Part shown: in pieces, positions 39,655-48,283 of the stretch
How the letters are laid out: each line of letters starts with the position of its first letter
Numbering within the stretch: the first letter of the stretch is position 1
Source: CAWGYT01 sp963826795
Lineage (GTDB): Bacteria > Planctomycetota > Planctomycetia > Pirellulales > Pirellulaceae
DNA length: 64,000 nucleotides
Assembly (NCBI GenBank): GCA_963826795.1
Contig: CAWGYT010000023.1
Location: 1-64,000 of the forward strand
Direction of reading: 5' to 3'
Translations under genes and position numbers: made by a program
Notes under the pieces: model-generated
Database searches by the model: none
Seen by the model: the letters and a program-made list of their open reading frames with translations, nothing else
Told to the model about the DNA's origin: nothing

Positions 39655-39833
39655 GGTGCTTCCGAAAGACATGTGGCGGGTAACAGCAGACGATGGGCCT
39701 CGTCGAAGTACGAAACTGCGTCGCGGCGTCATTGACTTGTTACGTCCCAAGGCAGCGGGCGACGCCGACAAGGTTGTCGCAACAGTGGAGCTGCCAAACA
39801 AGCCTCATTTATAGTCGCGACGGTGTCAACGGA

Positions 39834-40070
39834 TCACGATCGGGGAGATCCGTTCATGCACCATGACGAACCGTCCTTGTGCAGTTGGATGCCCGTCCGA
39901 ACCTGCTTCGGATTCATCGTTCGACGCGTCGAAGTTTCACTAGTTTCACTCCGACGCGTCGTAGCGGGTGCTGACTTGGGGTGACCGAAGCGGGTTACGA
40001 CAGTCTCGAAAAACGGTCGTTTCTCGCGACGCACCGGTAGCAGCCAGCAAAGGCCGAGCACTATCGACAT
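39834..40070 (-). CDS. Small hypothetical protein
   Basis: A 78-codon frame starts at ATG 40070 directly after GAGAGAGGTGATT, a good ribosome site. It has a short hydrophobic head (SIVLGLCWLLPV), then a Ser/Thr/Arg-rich stretch (TRRSETSETSTRRT). No family is recognised. It may be a genuine small protein or a gene fragment. The ribosome site is the main support. Confidence 0.35.
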   Translation of the reverse strand: MSIVLGLCWLLPVRREKRPFFETVVTRFGHPKSAPATTRRSETSETSTRRTMNPKQVRTGIQLHKDGSSWCMNGSPRS

Positions 40071-40163
40071 AATCACCTCTCTCGAGCTGACGGTCAAACT
40101 CTCAAGCTCCCGTCGCGCGGAGTGCCGAACAGGTAAGAATGGGTTCCAAGAAGGTTGGGTATT

Positions 40164-40198
40164 GGGCGGGAGGGCGAGGCTCCTGCCGAGCCGAGAAC
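40164..40198 (+). repeat. REP (GAGGGCGAGGCTCCTGCCGA type), left of the decayed RAYT
   Basis: GGGCGAGGCTCCTGCCGAGC lies 35 bp before the RAYT start. Its reverse complement lies right of the gene (40513-40540), so the RAYT sits between inverted REPs. Confidence 0.8.
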
Positions 40199-40232
40199 CC
40201 GTCGACGCCACCGGGCGACAATCCGTTGCGAC

Positions 40233-40506
40233 ATGACCGAAAAACAACCTCAACGAAAACATCCGGCTCATGGCATTCTCATGATCGACGGTCAGCCGAC
40301 GATCATCTTCGATACGGTTTGTACCAAGGATCGAAAGCCTTGGCTGGCGTGCGAAAGCGTGCACCAAACCCTGCGCGAGGTCTGGCAAGAGGCAACGGCA
40401 TGGCTCATGGGACGCTATATGATTCTTCCAGATCACCTACACTTCTTCGCAGCTGCGACGGAGTCAACCATTGCGTATGACCGTTGGGTGACGTACTGGA
40501 AGTCTC
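40233..40506 (+). pseudogene. Truncated REP-associated tyrosine transposase (RAYT, Y1_Tnp)
   Basis: ATG 40233 opens MTEKQPQRKHPAHGILM. The fragment shows YMILPDHLHFFAAATE, the metal-binding HxH signature of Y1 transposases, and the helix YDRWVTYWKSQ. It then runs into the right REP (HRGSAGASPS), so the last third, with the conserved WxxxYxxxNPVRxGLV-type end, is missing. Family proteins mobilise REP palindromes. The relative at 51726-52310 is intact but distinct. The open frame to 40616 beyond the REP is not RAYT sequence. Confidence 0.75.
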
Positions 40507-40512
40507 AGCACC

Positions 40513-40615
40513 GCGGCTCGGCAGGAGCCTCGCCCTCCCGATTCGTCTCGCCCTCCCGATCCGCCTCGATCTCCGGTCCGCCTCGCCCTGCCGATCCGCC
40601 TCGCCCTCCTGATTG
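40513..40615 (+). repeat. REP right arm with tandemly repeated end
   Basis: CGGCTCGGCAGGAGCCTCGC is the inverted copy of the left REP. It is followed by about five degenerate 17-18-bp units of the form CGCCTCGCCCTCCCGAT. The reiteration resembles that at the ends of the AGACGGTCTACA elements. Confidence 0.75.
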
Positions 40616-40764
40616 ACGGCCACGCATGTCAAAACCCTTCCTTTGATCGGGCGCTTTGACGCTCTGATTCTAACAGGTCAACGCCCGTGGATCACGCGCC
40701 CGGTCGACGGACCCTCTGTGCAGGCATGGGATGTGTCGAATTTGGGTCCATTGATGACGAGTAA

Positions 40765-40905
40765 TCAAAATCGCTTCCGACGAGTTCGCGATACCGTAAA
40801 CGCTGCGGCAAGAGCGAGCAACATAACATTTGATGGTTCGGGCACCACGTAGAGGAACGGGGAGTTCTGGCTCCCTGGTTTGCCCCCATCGAACAAGGCA
40901 TGGTC
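40765..40905 (-). pseudogene. Orphan PEP-CTERM tail
   Basis: On the minus strand a tail reads YVVPEPSNVMLLALAAAFTV and then SRTRRKRF to TGA at 40765-40767. This is the VPEP motif, helix and basic end of a PEP-CTERM signal. The upstream sequence back to the FAD enzyme stop (40953) shows no protein body. A remnant, like 4315-4440. Confidence 0.75.
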
Positions 40906-40952
40906 ACGAATGTCTGGACTGCCCTTCCTTTTCACTTCCTCACCCAGGGCAG

Positions 40953-42539
40953 CTAACGTGGGGGAGCGAAGTCCGGATGACAGTAGACCTGGTCTCCGGT
41001 CAGCTTCTCGTACAGCATGCAGGCGAAGTGGATGATGGTGGCAAAGCCCGGCAGGCAACTGCTCGCGCCGACATAGTAGAGATTCGGAAACGGGCTCTTA
41101 TAATTCAGCCGCCGCAGGTTCACGTGCTTGGGATCCATCGGAGTGCTGTAACAGTTGCCTTTGGGGGCTCGTACGTAGAATTCGTTGGTCAGCGGACTGC
41201 CAACGGCTTTTTCGACGATGTGCTCGGAGAGACGCGGAATGAACTCGGACTGGAGCACTCCGATGATATTGTCGGCGTACTGCTGTTTCGCGGCTTGATA
41301 ATCTGCTTCACTGTGGTTGCGGAGTTTGCGAAAGAAATCGTAGTTGCAGGGCGCGACCATCACCAACTGGTCACAATCTGGCGGTGCGAGCACGGCGTCG
41401 TGCGAGCGCAGCGTGGGGGCATTGCAGAAGAAGTAGGGCCGACCAGGAATGCGGTCGCACAACTGGTCGTCATAGACCTCGTTCAAGTCAACTTTCGGAT
41501 GCCAAAAAAGGTTGGCTTCGCCAAAACCGAATTGCCGCAGATCGAGGTTCTTCAGCCCCAGATAGATACTCACCACACTCGTCCCGTATTCGTACTCCAG
41601 TTTCTTTCGAAAGGCCTTGGGAAAGTGTTCCGGCCCAATCAGATCCATACTCAGTCGCGCGTCACCGTCGAACAGGAACTGCTCGGCCGTGAACTGTTGT
41701 CCTCGTGCGGTCGTCACTGAACGAACTTTGCCGTGCGCGACCTCGATCCGAGTGATCTCGGTTGACAACATCGAGCGGCAATCGGGTCGCTCCTTGATCT
41801 TGCGGAGCAAGGACTTCATCACGTGCAGGAAGCTCTGCGCGGGATAGTAGGCACCCTGGTCGTAACTTCCGGCGCCCCCGGCCTGCACGACCAGCGAAAG
41901 GTCGCGCGGCGGCGCCCAGAAAATGGCGCTTTGTCCAGCCAGGATCAGCCGCAACCCGACCGGAAACTCAAGCTGGTCAAACAGATCCTCGAGCGTCCAG
42001 TTCAAGTAGCGAGCGATATGAGCATAGCGACGCGGATGTGCCAGCACCGTGCCGCCAGGAGAACCCAATCGGGAGGTCGTACAACTCCTTGTGGATCGAC
42101 GCAATCAGCTCGAAATAGTGCTTCAACTGGCTGCAGCGTGGCTGGGGAACAGCTCCGATAGCCGTTGCCATTCCCGTTCGAATCCGCTCCCGATCGTGTA
42201 GTCGATCCCCGGTCCGACAATTCGATCGAAGCCGCGGGGATCGAGCCGATGAAAAGTAACTTGCCTTTCCAGGCCCAGTTTTTCGAGCATCTGATAGACT
42301 CGCTCGCCACGGCCACAATCCCAGACATAGTGCAATTCAGCGCAGAATGAGAACTCACCCTGGCGAAACGTGTGGCCATATCCTCCTGGCACATAGTGCT
42401 GCTCGAAGATAATCACCTTCTTGCCGGCTTGGGCGAGCAGCGCGCCCAACGTCAACCCCCCGACGCCCATCCCGATAATCGCATAATCATAGTGCTCGCT
42501 CGTGGCGGGAGCACGCTCGTCTGTCGGGCGACTCAGCAT
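40953..42539 (-). CDS. CrtI/CrtISO-like FAD-dependent oxidoreductase, two frame breaks
   Basis: ATG 42539. The FAD-binding fold is at the N-terminus (YDYAIIGMGVGGLTLGALL; KKVIIFEQHYVPGGYGHTF). The middle and C-terminal parts match phytoene desaturase, carotenoid isomerase and retinol saturase relatives (LILAGQSAIFWAPP; FGFGEANLFWHPKVDLNE; YYVGASSCLPGFATIIHFA). Frame breaks near 42130 and 42065 split it into three frames over ~80 bp; intact length would be ~528 residues. The family moves hydride at polyene or fatty-acyl double bonds. It is transcribed away from the desaturase at 42886, leaving a 346-bp shared upstream region, so a joint lipid or pigment role is possible. The breaks lie in one short patch, which suggests local consensus error. 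Confidence 0.75.
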
Positions 42540-42885
42540 GTGTCCTCCAGCGGACTGAACTCGGCGAACAGATCATTCGACAAACGGTGCCGCAATTGTC
42601 ATACCGTGTCGAAACGGGACTTTCAGCCGTGCAAGAGCCGTGGTTTGCTGCGACGCGTCCGAGTGTCAGTCGTTTAGTCGCGCCATACGTGCGTCTCCGC
42701 ACGTCTCCCCCAGTTCGGTGTGCGACTTTGAGGCCTTGTTGAGTCGTAACGATCAGGCCCCGATGTCGATCGCCCCGGAAACCATCGAGGACCGCGCCGG
42801 AATTTGCTGCGCTGCATTGACGCTGCATTGACGCTGCATTGACAAAGGAGGCGTCAAGGAGAACGATTCCCTTGGACGCCTCGGG
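42540..42885. other. Divergent intergenic region with a short tandem repeat
   Basis: Lies between the FAD oxidoreductase and the desaturase. It holds three direct copies of GCTGCATTGAC (42811-42843), about 45 bp before the desaturase start. An open frame on the minus strand overlaps the desaturase and is a shadow. No clear promoter boxes were recognised. Confidence 0.5.
42811..42843 (+). repeat. Tandem repeat, 3 x 11 bp
   Basis: GCTGCATTGAC occurs three times without spacing, directly upstream of the desaturase ribosome site region. Units of 11 bp would stack on one helix face, as an operator might, but slippage is equally possible. Confidence 0.75.
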
Positions 42886-44262
42886 ATGGATCAGGCGTTG
42901 GTTGAACCGCCGCGTTTGTCCTGGGGGTTGATTCACCGCCTCCTTGCATACGGACCACACTTTCGCACCATGACCCAGGATCAAGTTTCCGCCGCTTGGG
43001 ACTTCCATCAGCTTGACTACCGCGCGTTTGGAGATGAACTCCGAGCAATCAAGCGTGAGCTGGACGAGAGCCGGAGCGAAGCGGACTTCAAGCATTTACG
43101 GAAGATCGAGCGTTGGGGCCGGCTGTGCAGCGCCGCGGGTTACGCCACCGCCTGGATTGTGCCCAATCCCATTTCCGCGTTCTTGATCAGCCAGGGAAAT
43201 TTCACGCGTTGGACCATGGTGACGCACCATGTGACACACCGCGGCTACGACAAGACGCCCGGCGTGCCGCGACGTTACACCAGCAAGCACTATGCGCGAG
43301 GCTGGCGGCGTTTTGTCGACTGGCTGGACTGGATTGTCCCTGACGCCTGGGACTTCGAACACAATGTCTTTCACCACTACTACACGGGTGAAGTCACCGA
43401 TCCCGACCTGGTCGAGCGGAACGTCGATTTCTTCCGCGCCTGGCGACTTCCCATCCCCATCAAAGCGGTCGTGATCGCGTTTTTCATGTGCACCTGGAAG
43501 CTGCTTTATTATGCGCCGAGCACGATCTGGATTCTGCAACGCGTGCGGGCCCGCAATCAGAAAGCGAAGGCCCTTCAAGGGAAGTTGCGCTCGGTTGTTC
43601 CCGACGATCACCGGCCCGTGGAAACGCTTCACCTGCTGCTGCCAATCAACCCGGCGGGCCGCGAGTTTTGGTGCCGCGCCATCTTGCCCTATGGGCTCGT
43701 TCGTTTTGTCTTGACACCGCTGTTGTTTCTGCCGATCGGATACGGGAGCGCGTTGTCCGTGCTGATCAACGTGCTGATGGCCGAGGTATTCACCAACATT
43801 CACACGTTCCTGATGATCGTGCCAAGCCATGCGGCAAGCGACCTCTATCGCTTTTCGACAACCGTCACGAATCGAAACGAGTTCTACGTTCGTCAGATTG
43901 TTGGCTCCTCGAACTATCGTTGCGGAAGCGATCTGAACGATTTCATGCACGGCTGGCTGAACTACCAAATTGAGCATCACCTCTGGCCCGATTTGTCGAT
44001 GCGACAATATCAGCAGGTTCAGCCGCGAGTCAAAGCGCTCTGCGAACAGTACGACGTCCCGTACGTTCAGGAAAGTGTTTTCACCCGTTTCGTCAAGCTC
44101 TGGAAAATCCTGCTCGGCGTCGAGTCGATGCGGTTTGGAGATACGACCGGCAGCGCGGAGCGGGCAGTCGGAGCTCATTTGGCGGCGGAGCGGGATCGAC
44201 CTGCTGAAGCTGGAATCGGATCGAGTCCAAGCGACGTCCGGCGGCCGGATGGACCCGGATAA
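42886..44262 (+). CDS. Membrane fatty acid desaturase (three-His-box family)
   Basis: A 458-residue intact protein. All three histidine boxes of the membrane desaturase family are present: THHVTH (residues 113-118), EHNVFHH (158-164) and QIEHH (361-365). The last is of the type seen in front-end and sphingolipid-like desaturases. Hydrophobic helices lie between (VVIAFFMCTWKLLYYAPSTI; LVRFVLTPLLFLPIGYG). Such enzymes use a di-iron centre and O2 to desaturate acyl chains in membrane lipids. No cytochrome b5 domain is seen. ATG 42886 has GGACGCCTC upstream. The divergent CrtISO-like gene and the ACP-oxoamine synthase at 11 kb hint at unusual lipids, which is inference. Confidence 0.9.
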   Translation: MDQALVEPPRLSWGLIHRLLAYGPHFRTMTQDQVSAAWDFHQLDYRAFGDELRAIKRELDESRSEADFKHLRKIERWGRLCSAAGYATAWIVPNPISAFLISQGNFTRWTMVTHHVTHRGYDKTPGVPRRYTSKHYARGWRRFVDWLDWIVPDAWDFEHNVFHHYYTGEVTDPDLVERNVDFFRAWRLPIPIKAVVIAFFMCTWKLLYYAPSTIWILQRVRARNQKAKALQGKLRSVVPDDHRPVETLHLLLPINPAGREFWCRAILPYGLVRFVLTPLLFLPIGYGSALSVLINVLMAEVFTNIHTFLMIVPSHAASDLYRFSTTVTNRNEFYVRQIVGSSNYRCGSDLNDFMHGWLNYQIEHHLWPDLSMRQYQQVQPRVKALCEQYDVPYVQESVFTRFVKLWKILLGVESMRFGDTTGSAERAVGAHLAAERDRPAEAGIGSSPSDVRRPDGPG

Positions 44263-44689
44263 TTGCGCTCACCAACGCGCCGAGAATGCAAGCCTTCCCT
44301 GCCCTGTGCGTAGCCGCTGGCGGCCTGGATCAGCCCATCAAGTCAACCTCGGTGAAGGCAGGCCTGTTCTTCTGGTTGCGATCCTCTGTCCGGCTTGATA
44401 GACTCTGCTGATTGCCTAGATTGACAAGCCAGGTGCCAGAACTAATGAACGAGATTGTGTCGCGGTGAGGGTCACGTCGGCCGCGATGCCCATGGATAGC
44501 GAGAAAGCCACTGGCAGCTCAGAGAACGTTATTTGACATCGCACGCACCTTGGTTGTTCAAGGCGCGAGAATGACAATGGCGTTTTTTTTGTTGTCGCAG
44601 CGTGTCGGCAAGTTGTTGCTGCTGCCATGATTGACGATTTTCCGGTAGGCCCATCGACGTTGATACCACTGAGTCAAAGGGAGAGTTCC
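44263..44689. other. Intergenic stretch before the CBM9-like gene
   Basis: No coding sequence is recognised. A T8 run (near 44583) and a TTGACA at 44429 are present, the latter without a convincing -10 partner. The stretch ends in AAAGGGAGAGTTCC, the ribosome binding site of the next gene. Confidence 0.4.
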
Positions 44690-45541
44690 ATGCGAAGTTT
44701 ACGATGGATTTTGACCGTCACTTCAGCCGTCTTCCTATCTACTGCCATGGCAAGTGAGACCTTTGGTCAGGTGCAGCGATATGACGTCAACCCGACGACA
44801 ACTCCGCCCACGATCGACGGCGTCATTGCCGCTGGCGAATGGGATGCCGCCCCGGCGGCTGGCGGCTGGGTGTTGTTGCGAACAGCGGCCCCAGGGGCTG
44901 CTGATGGTGAAAACTCTCGCTTTCAAATGCTGTGGGATTCCAACAACCTTTACGTGCTCTTTCAATCCGATTACGGCGGGTGGAATGGTACGGCGGGTGG
45001 CGGGATGGATTTCAACGCTGACAACCTCAACCTTTATTTTGATCCCAATACCGACAACGAGGCGAACGTGGATCCGCCGGATGGTTACCAACTTGCCTTA
45101 AATCAGCCTCAGGGTACTACGGATGTCGCAAACACGCCCAAGTTCACCGAAGCCCATGTGAATAGTGGGTTTGGCGACCAAGGTGCACCCTGGTCCAACT
45201 TCGCCAATTTGGAATTGACGCAGGTCAACAGTACGACAGGTGGAACCATTGAAATGGCCTTTCCCTGGCGTGACTTCAACGCTGCCGAGACTCATCCGGA
45301 CGACACGGGCTTGTTCCACCCAACGGCTCCACAAGCTGGTGAGGAGTGGTACTTCAACATGGCCCGCACTAGTTCGGATGGCAACAATTTTCTGCCTACT
45401 TGGCAGTTCAACGAAAGTCAATTCTTCGTGACTCGCCCCGACGGCATCATCTCATTCGTGCCCGAACCGAGTGCATTCGTGCTGATCGTCCTGGCGATGA
45501 TGGCCTGCGGATGGCTACGATCTAAATCGCCGGTGGCCTGA
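44690..45541 (+). CDS. Exported CBM9-like protein with PEP-CTERM tail
   Basis: A 283-residue intact protein. ATG 44690, behind AAAGGGAG, opens a signal peptide (MRSLRWILTVTSAVFLSTA). The body resembles the carbohydrate-binding family 9-like sandwich (PPTIDGVIAAGEWDAAP; LWDSNNLYVLFQSDYGGW; DNLNLYFDPNTDN; IEMAFPWRDFN). It ends in VPEPSAFVLIVLAMMACGW and a short basic tail, the PEP-CTERM signal. No dockerin motifs are present. Likely secreted and sugar-binding. A hairpin repeat at 45670 follows. Confidence 0.88.
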   Translation: MRSLRWILTVTSAVFLSTAMASETFGQVQRYDVNPTTTPPTIDGVIAAGEWDAAPAAGGWVLLRTAAPGAADGENSRFQMLWDSNNLYVLFQSDYGGWNGTAGGGMDFNADNLNLYFDPNTDNEANVDPPDGYQLALNQPQGTTDVANTPKFTEAHVNSGFGDQGAPWSNFANLELTQVNSTTGGTIEMAFPWRDFNAAETHPDDTGLFHPTAPQAGEEWYFNMARTSSDGNNFLPTWQFNESQFFVTRPDGIISFVPEPSAFVLIVLAMMACGWLRSKSPVA

Positions 45542-45669
45542 GAAGACATGACAGCTGCTCGCCCGGATGCAGCCAACGGCATGCTGTCGCAACGCGTTGA
45601 CAGCGCCTACCGGGGTGAGAATCGTGGCCGTCCAGCGACCCAATCCTGCCTGCGAATCGGTGATGCACC

Positions 45670-45702
45670 AACGTTTGGCAGGCAGGACGCCTGCCGAACG
45701 TT
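45670..45702. repeat. GGCAGG REP hairpin
   Basis: AACGTTTGGCAGGC pairs with GCCTGCCGAACGTT (one mismatch) around a 5-nt loop. There is no T run, so it reads as a REP palindrome, although it may also stop transcription after 45541. Confidence 0.75.
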
Positions 45703-45761
45703 CTAGGCACAGCGAAGCGATACTGCGGCGATTCCATCGACCCCAAGCCGAGGGTGTGCGC

Positions 45762-45859
45762 GGGGTCAATTTTCTAATTGCTCTAGATCACGACGCCGTA
45801 CCACCTGCCAGACCCACCCCGTCATCGGTCAGCGAATACTCGGAAATGGACCTGACCCC
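45762..45859. repeat. GGGGTCA-bounded repeat
   Basis: Opens with GGGGTCAATTTTC and closes with GACCTGACCCC. The inverted end words are the same as in the other members of this family (31723, 32306, 59931). Confidence 0.6.
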
Positions 45860-45951
45860 GCTTGCCCCGCCCGGCAGATGGACCGACCCGGCTTGACCCG
45901 CCGGGGACATCTCGGTGGCAACCTCGCGGTGTCGATCGCGTGACGACTGAC

Positions 45952-46407
45952 TCAGCTTTTTAATTTCATGGGTAGGTAGCGGAGCACGGGTGCCAGCAAC
46001 ATTGAGTTGAGCAGGATGATGAGTATCACGAAGCCTGAATAAACGATTGACGAACTGACCGCAAAGAACATGCATTCCGCGTAACCGTTTGCACCATCAC
46101 CGTTGTCTTGTCCCAGAACCATCGGACTGAAGCTCAATCCGAACAAGACCGCGACCGCGAACATCCACCCGAGAAAGGGGTAAACCATAAACCGCTGGCG
46201 AATTGTGGAGATCGAATCGAGTTCGTTGGTCGGACGTGCCGCGAATTTCATACCCAACAGGAGGCTCGCCGCCAAAAACACGATGGAAGCAACCTGCCAC
46301 GGACGCGTGTAATACGCGTCTTCCTCAAAGCTGAAGAACACCGTGCTGGCGAACAGCATTGCCGGTAGCGTTGCCAGGATTGCGGATAGCAAGTAACGAA
46401 TCATCAT
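45952..46407 (-). CDS. Small four-helix membrane protein, unknown
   Basis: A 151-residue intact frame from ATG 46407 (MMIRYLLSAILATLPAMLF) with four membrane helices (VASIVFLAASLLLGMKFA; FLGWMFAVAVLFGLSFSPMV; IVYSGFVILIILLNSMLLAP). A GTGGA stretch lies just upstream. Family unknown. The hydrophobic periodicity supports a real gene. Confidence 0.65.
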   Translation of the reverse strand: MMIRYLLSAILATLPAMLFASTVFFSFEEDAYYTRPWQVASIVFLAASLLLGMKFAARPTNELDSISTIRQRFMVYPFLGWMFAVAVLFGLSFSPMVLGQDNGDGANGYAECMFFAVSSSIVYSGFVILIILLNSMLLAPVLRYLPMKLKS

Positions 46408-46569
46408 TGAATCCACTGAAGCGGCGGCCGATCGGATCGGATCGGAGGCGAGTTCGACTAAATGCAGACGTTATACACGACGGTTTTTTGCTCCGAGGTG
46501 AGCGTGGCGCACCCATTGAGACACTACCATCTGTAATCGCGAACGATAGCGAGCCAGGGGGAGAAGGGA

Positions 46570-46990
46570 TGAAACGTCCCTCGCCGCCTTTCGGTCCAGA
46601 CTTCCACGGCGGCGAAGTCGGTCGCCGCCAGCACGTCCCAGTGCGTCTTAGCGAAGGTGATCCGTGCTACGGCGCACGGGCGATCCAGCGCCGGTTGAAT
46701 GCCGTGGGCCTTCGGTATATCGCTGTCGATGATCCGGTAGCCGACATTCTACAGCGCATCTTGGATGCGATCGTATCCCCAGCTTGGGTTTTGCTTCGCC
46801 AATCGCAGAACCACATCCACCATAACCTGTCGGACACGTGACCCACCGGGCGTCAACTTGCTCCGGGTAATCCCATTTCTGGACCACCAACTCTTGGTGC
46901 CAGCGGACAATCGTGTCATGAGTGACGATGTTGGTTTCACCAAGCGCATATCTAGAACCGTATACCCATGCCAGCGTTGCTGATAAATTT
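46570..46990 (-). pseudogene. Integrase-type transposase remnant (rve domain, IS481-like)
   Basis: Minus-strand pieces in two or three frames read DTIVRWHQELVVQKWDY, RQVMVDVVLRLAKQNPSWGY, DRIQDAL, a stop, then NVGYRI and KTHWDVLAATDFAAVEVWT. These match, in order, the N-terminal helix-turn-helix region and the first catalytic strand (the Asp in AATDF) of integrase-type transposases. Stops and indels make it inactive. Its 5' end overlaps the stop of the next gene at 46952. Confidence 0.65.
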
Positions 46991-47734
46991 GGCAGATTCA
47001 TCAGACAATCCCCAGAACACCCTGGCTCCAATTTCAACGTTGGGTGTAATCAGGTAGTGTACACCGGGCCCTGCATAGTGCAGCTGGTAGTCGTCTTCGC
47101 GGTCAACGCTGTGCAGGCTGAAGTATTCCGCATGAGCATTCCATCGTCGGCTGAATAACGGGGCCTTGAGCACGATCGATGGAGCCCACTCGGTGAAGTG
47201 ATCTTCCTCTTCGGCCAGGGAGAACCAACGGATTCCCGTGTCGAGTTCCCAGCCCTCGCCCCACTCCCAGCCCAACGCGTACTCGAGCGAGAGATCGGTA
47301 TCGTTCGATTCACCGCTAGTCGGTGTGTAACCAGATGCGATAATCGAGCTGTCGGGCAACCATCCCACGGCCTCCGTCAAGAAAACTTTGGCCCCATAGA
47401 TCACCAAACCTTCCTCAACTCGTTCGGCCCCCGCCGGCGCGAGGTGATGATTCTTACCCACCTCGTAAGTCCAGCCCAGACGCGCTTCGAGCACATCACA
47501 CAGCCCATATCGTGTGAGCAAGTCGGGGTACAAATGCCCCTCGAATTCGGCGTCCTGGTCCAGAAAGGTGTAAGACCCTTCAACCACCAGCCGTCCCGGC
47601 GCCACAATCCTGGGCGAACGAGTGAACGAATCTCGGTCGGTTTCGATATGGTCCTCTTGTCCCAAGGCTGACTGAATCAGCCCTGCGAGGATCATCAGGC
47701 AAACCACATTTCGCACCAATTTCAAGCTGAGCAT
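46952..47734 (-). CDS. Outer-membrane beta-barrel-like protein (Phenol_MetA_deg/transporter family)
   Basis: A 260-residue intact protein. Its signal peptide (LVRNVVCLMILAGLIQSAL) is followed by ETDRDSFTRSPRIVAPGRLV and VEGSYTFLD, typical of the transporter/MetA-degradation outer-membrane family. Alternating amphipathic strands follow to a terminal GMGIRF, with the aromatic last residue usual for barrels. ATG 47734 is used; its ribosome site is weak (CTCGGGTCTCGCC). Substrate unknown. The C-terminus extends into the integrase remnant region but looks complete. Confidence 0.75.
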   Translation of the reverse strand: MLSLKLVRNVVCLMILAGLIQSALGQEDHIETDRDSFTRSPRIVAPGRLVVEGSYTFLDQDAEFEGHLYPDLLTRYGLCDVLEARLGWTYEVGKNHHLAPAGAERVEEGLVIYGAKVFLTEAVGWLPDSSIIASGYTPTSGESNDTDLSLEYALGWEWGEGWELDTGIRWFSLAEEEDHFTEWAPSIVLKAPLFSRRWNAHAEYFSLHSVDREDDYQLHYAGPGVHYLITPNVEIGARVFWGLSDESAKFISNAGMGIRF

Positions 47735-48283
47735 GGCGAGACCCGAGAAAGACGCTTAAAAGATCCCATCTTTAGCTGCGAATATCGGCTTTCTGTACTT
47801 GCGGGGCGGTTCCAAAACTAACGCTCAGCGGGCGGCTTTCCGCATTGCGAGGCGGGAGGGAGCAATTAGGTAATTAGGAAAAGCTGCAGCCGGTCGCAGC
47901 TTTTCCCGCCACCACACGGACGCGCGCCAACCTGACGCCAACCTGACGGCGCGAACCTCGACGGCGCCAACCTCGACGGGGATCGAAGTTGGTGCCCCAG
48001 TCGAGTGCGTGGCGAGCGATGTCCCGCTCCTTCGATCTTGGAAATGAAGGTGCTCAATTTAGCTTTTCTACCGTACCGGGCCAGTTCTGTGTTGGGGCGT
48101 TTCAGTCGCATTGGCAGCGAACTGCTGGCGCGGGGACTTCGCCCTCTGCAAGGTAATTTCGAACCGAGTTATGCTGTACACTGAACATTCAGGCGATGGG
48201 CTTATTCATTGAGCGATCCACGCGAGCGGCGTGAGGAACTCGACGGAGTTCTCGGGACAAGAGCACCGGCACCGCAGGCCACC
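47735..48283. other. Intergenic stretch with a perfect hairpin and a pentapeptide-repeat scrap
   Basis: GGAAAAGCTGC at 47877 pairs perfectly with GCAGCTTTTCC ending at 47906 (loop 8 nt). Just after, one frame reads DGANLDGANLDGD (about 47945-47985), two to three units of pentapeptide-repeat coding with no gene around them. The rest shows nothing recognisable. Confidence 0.5.

Noticed and set aside
43096..44178. 360-codon minus-strand frame
   Set aside because: It lies opposite the desaturase, whose three histidine boxes prove the plus-strand frame.
44423..44460. TTGACA sequence considered as a sigma-70 promoter
   Set aside because: At the right spacing the -10 position is TAATGA, too weak a match to call.
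47877..47906. Perfect hairpin considered as a terminator
   Set aside because: No T run on either side and no gene stop close by; kept only as a note within the intergenic entry.
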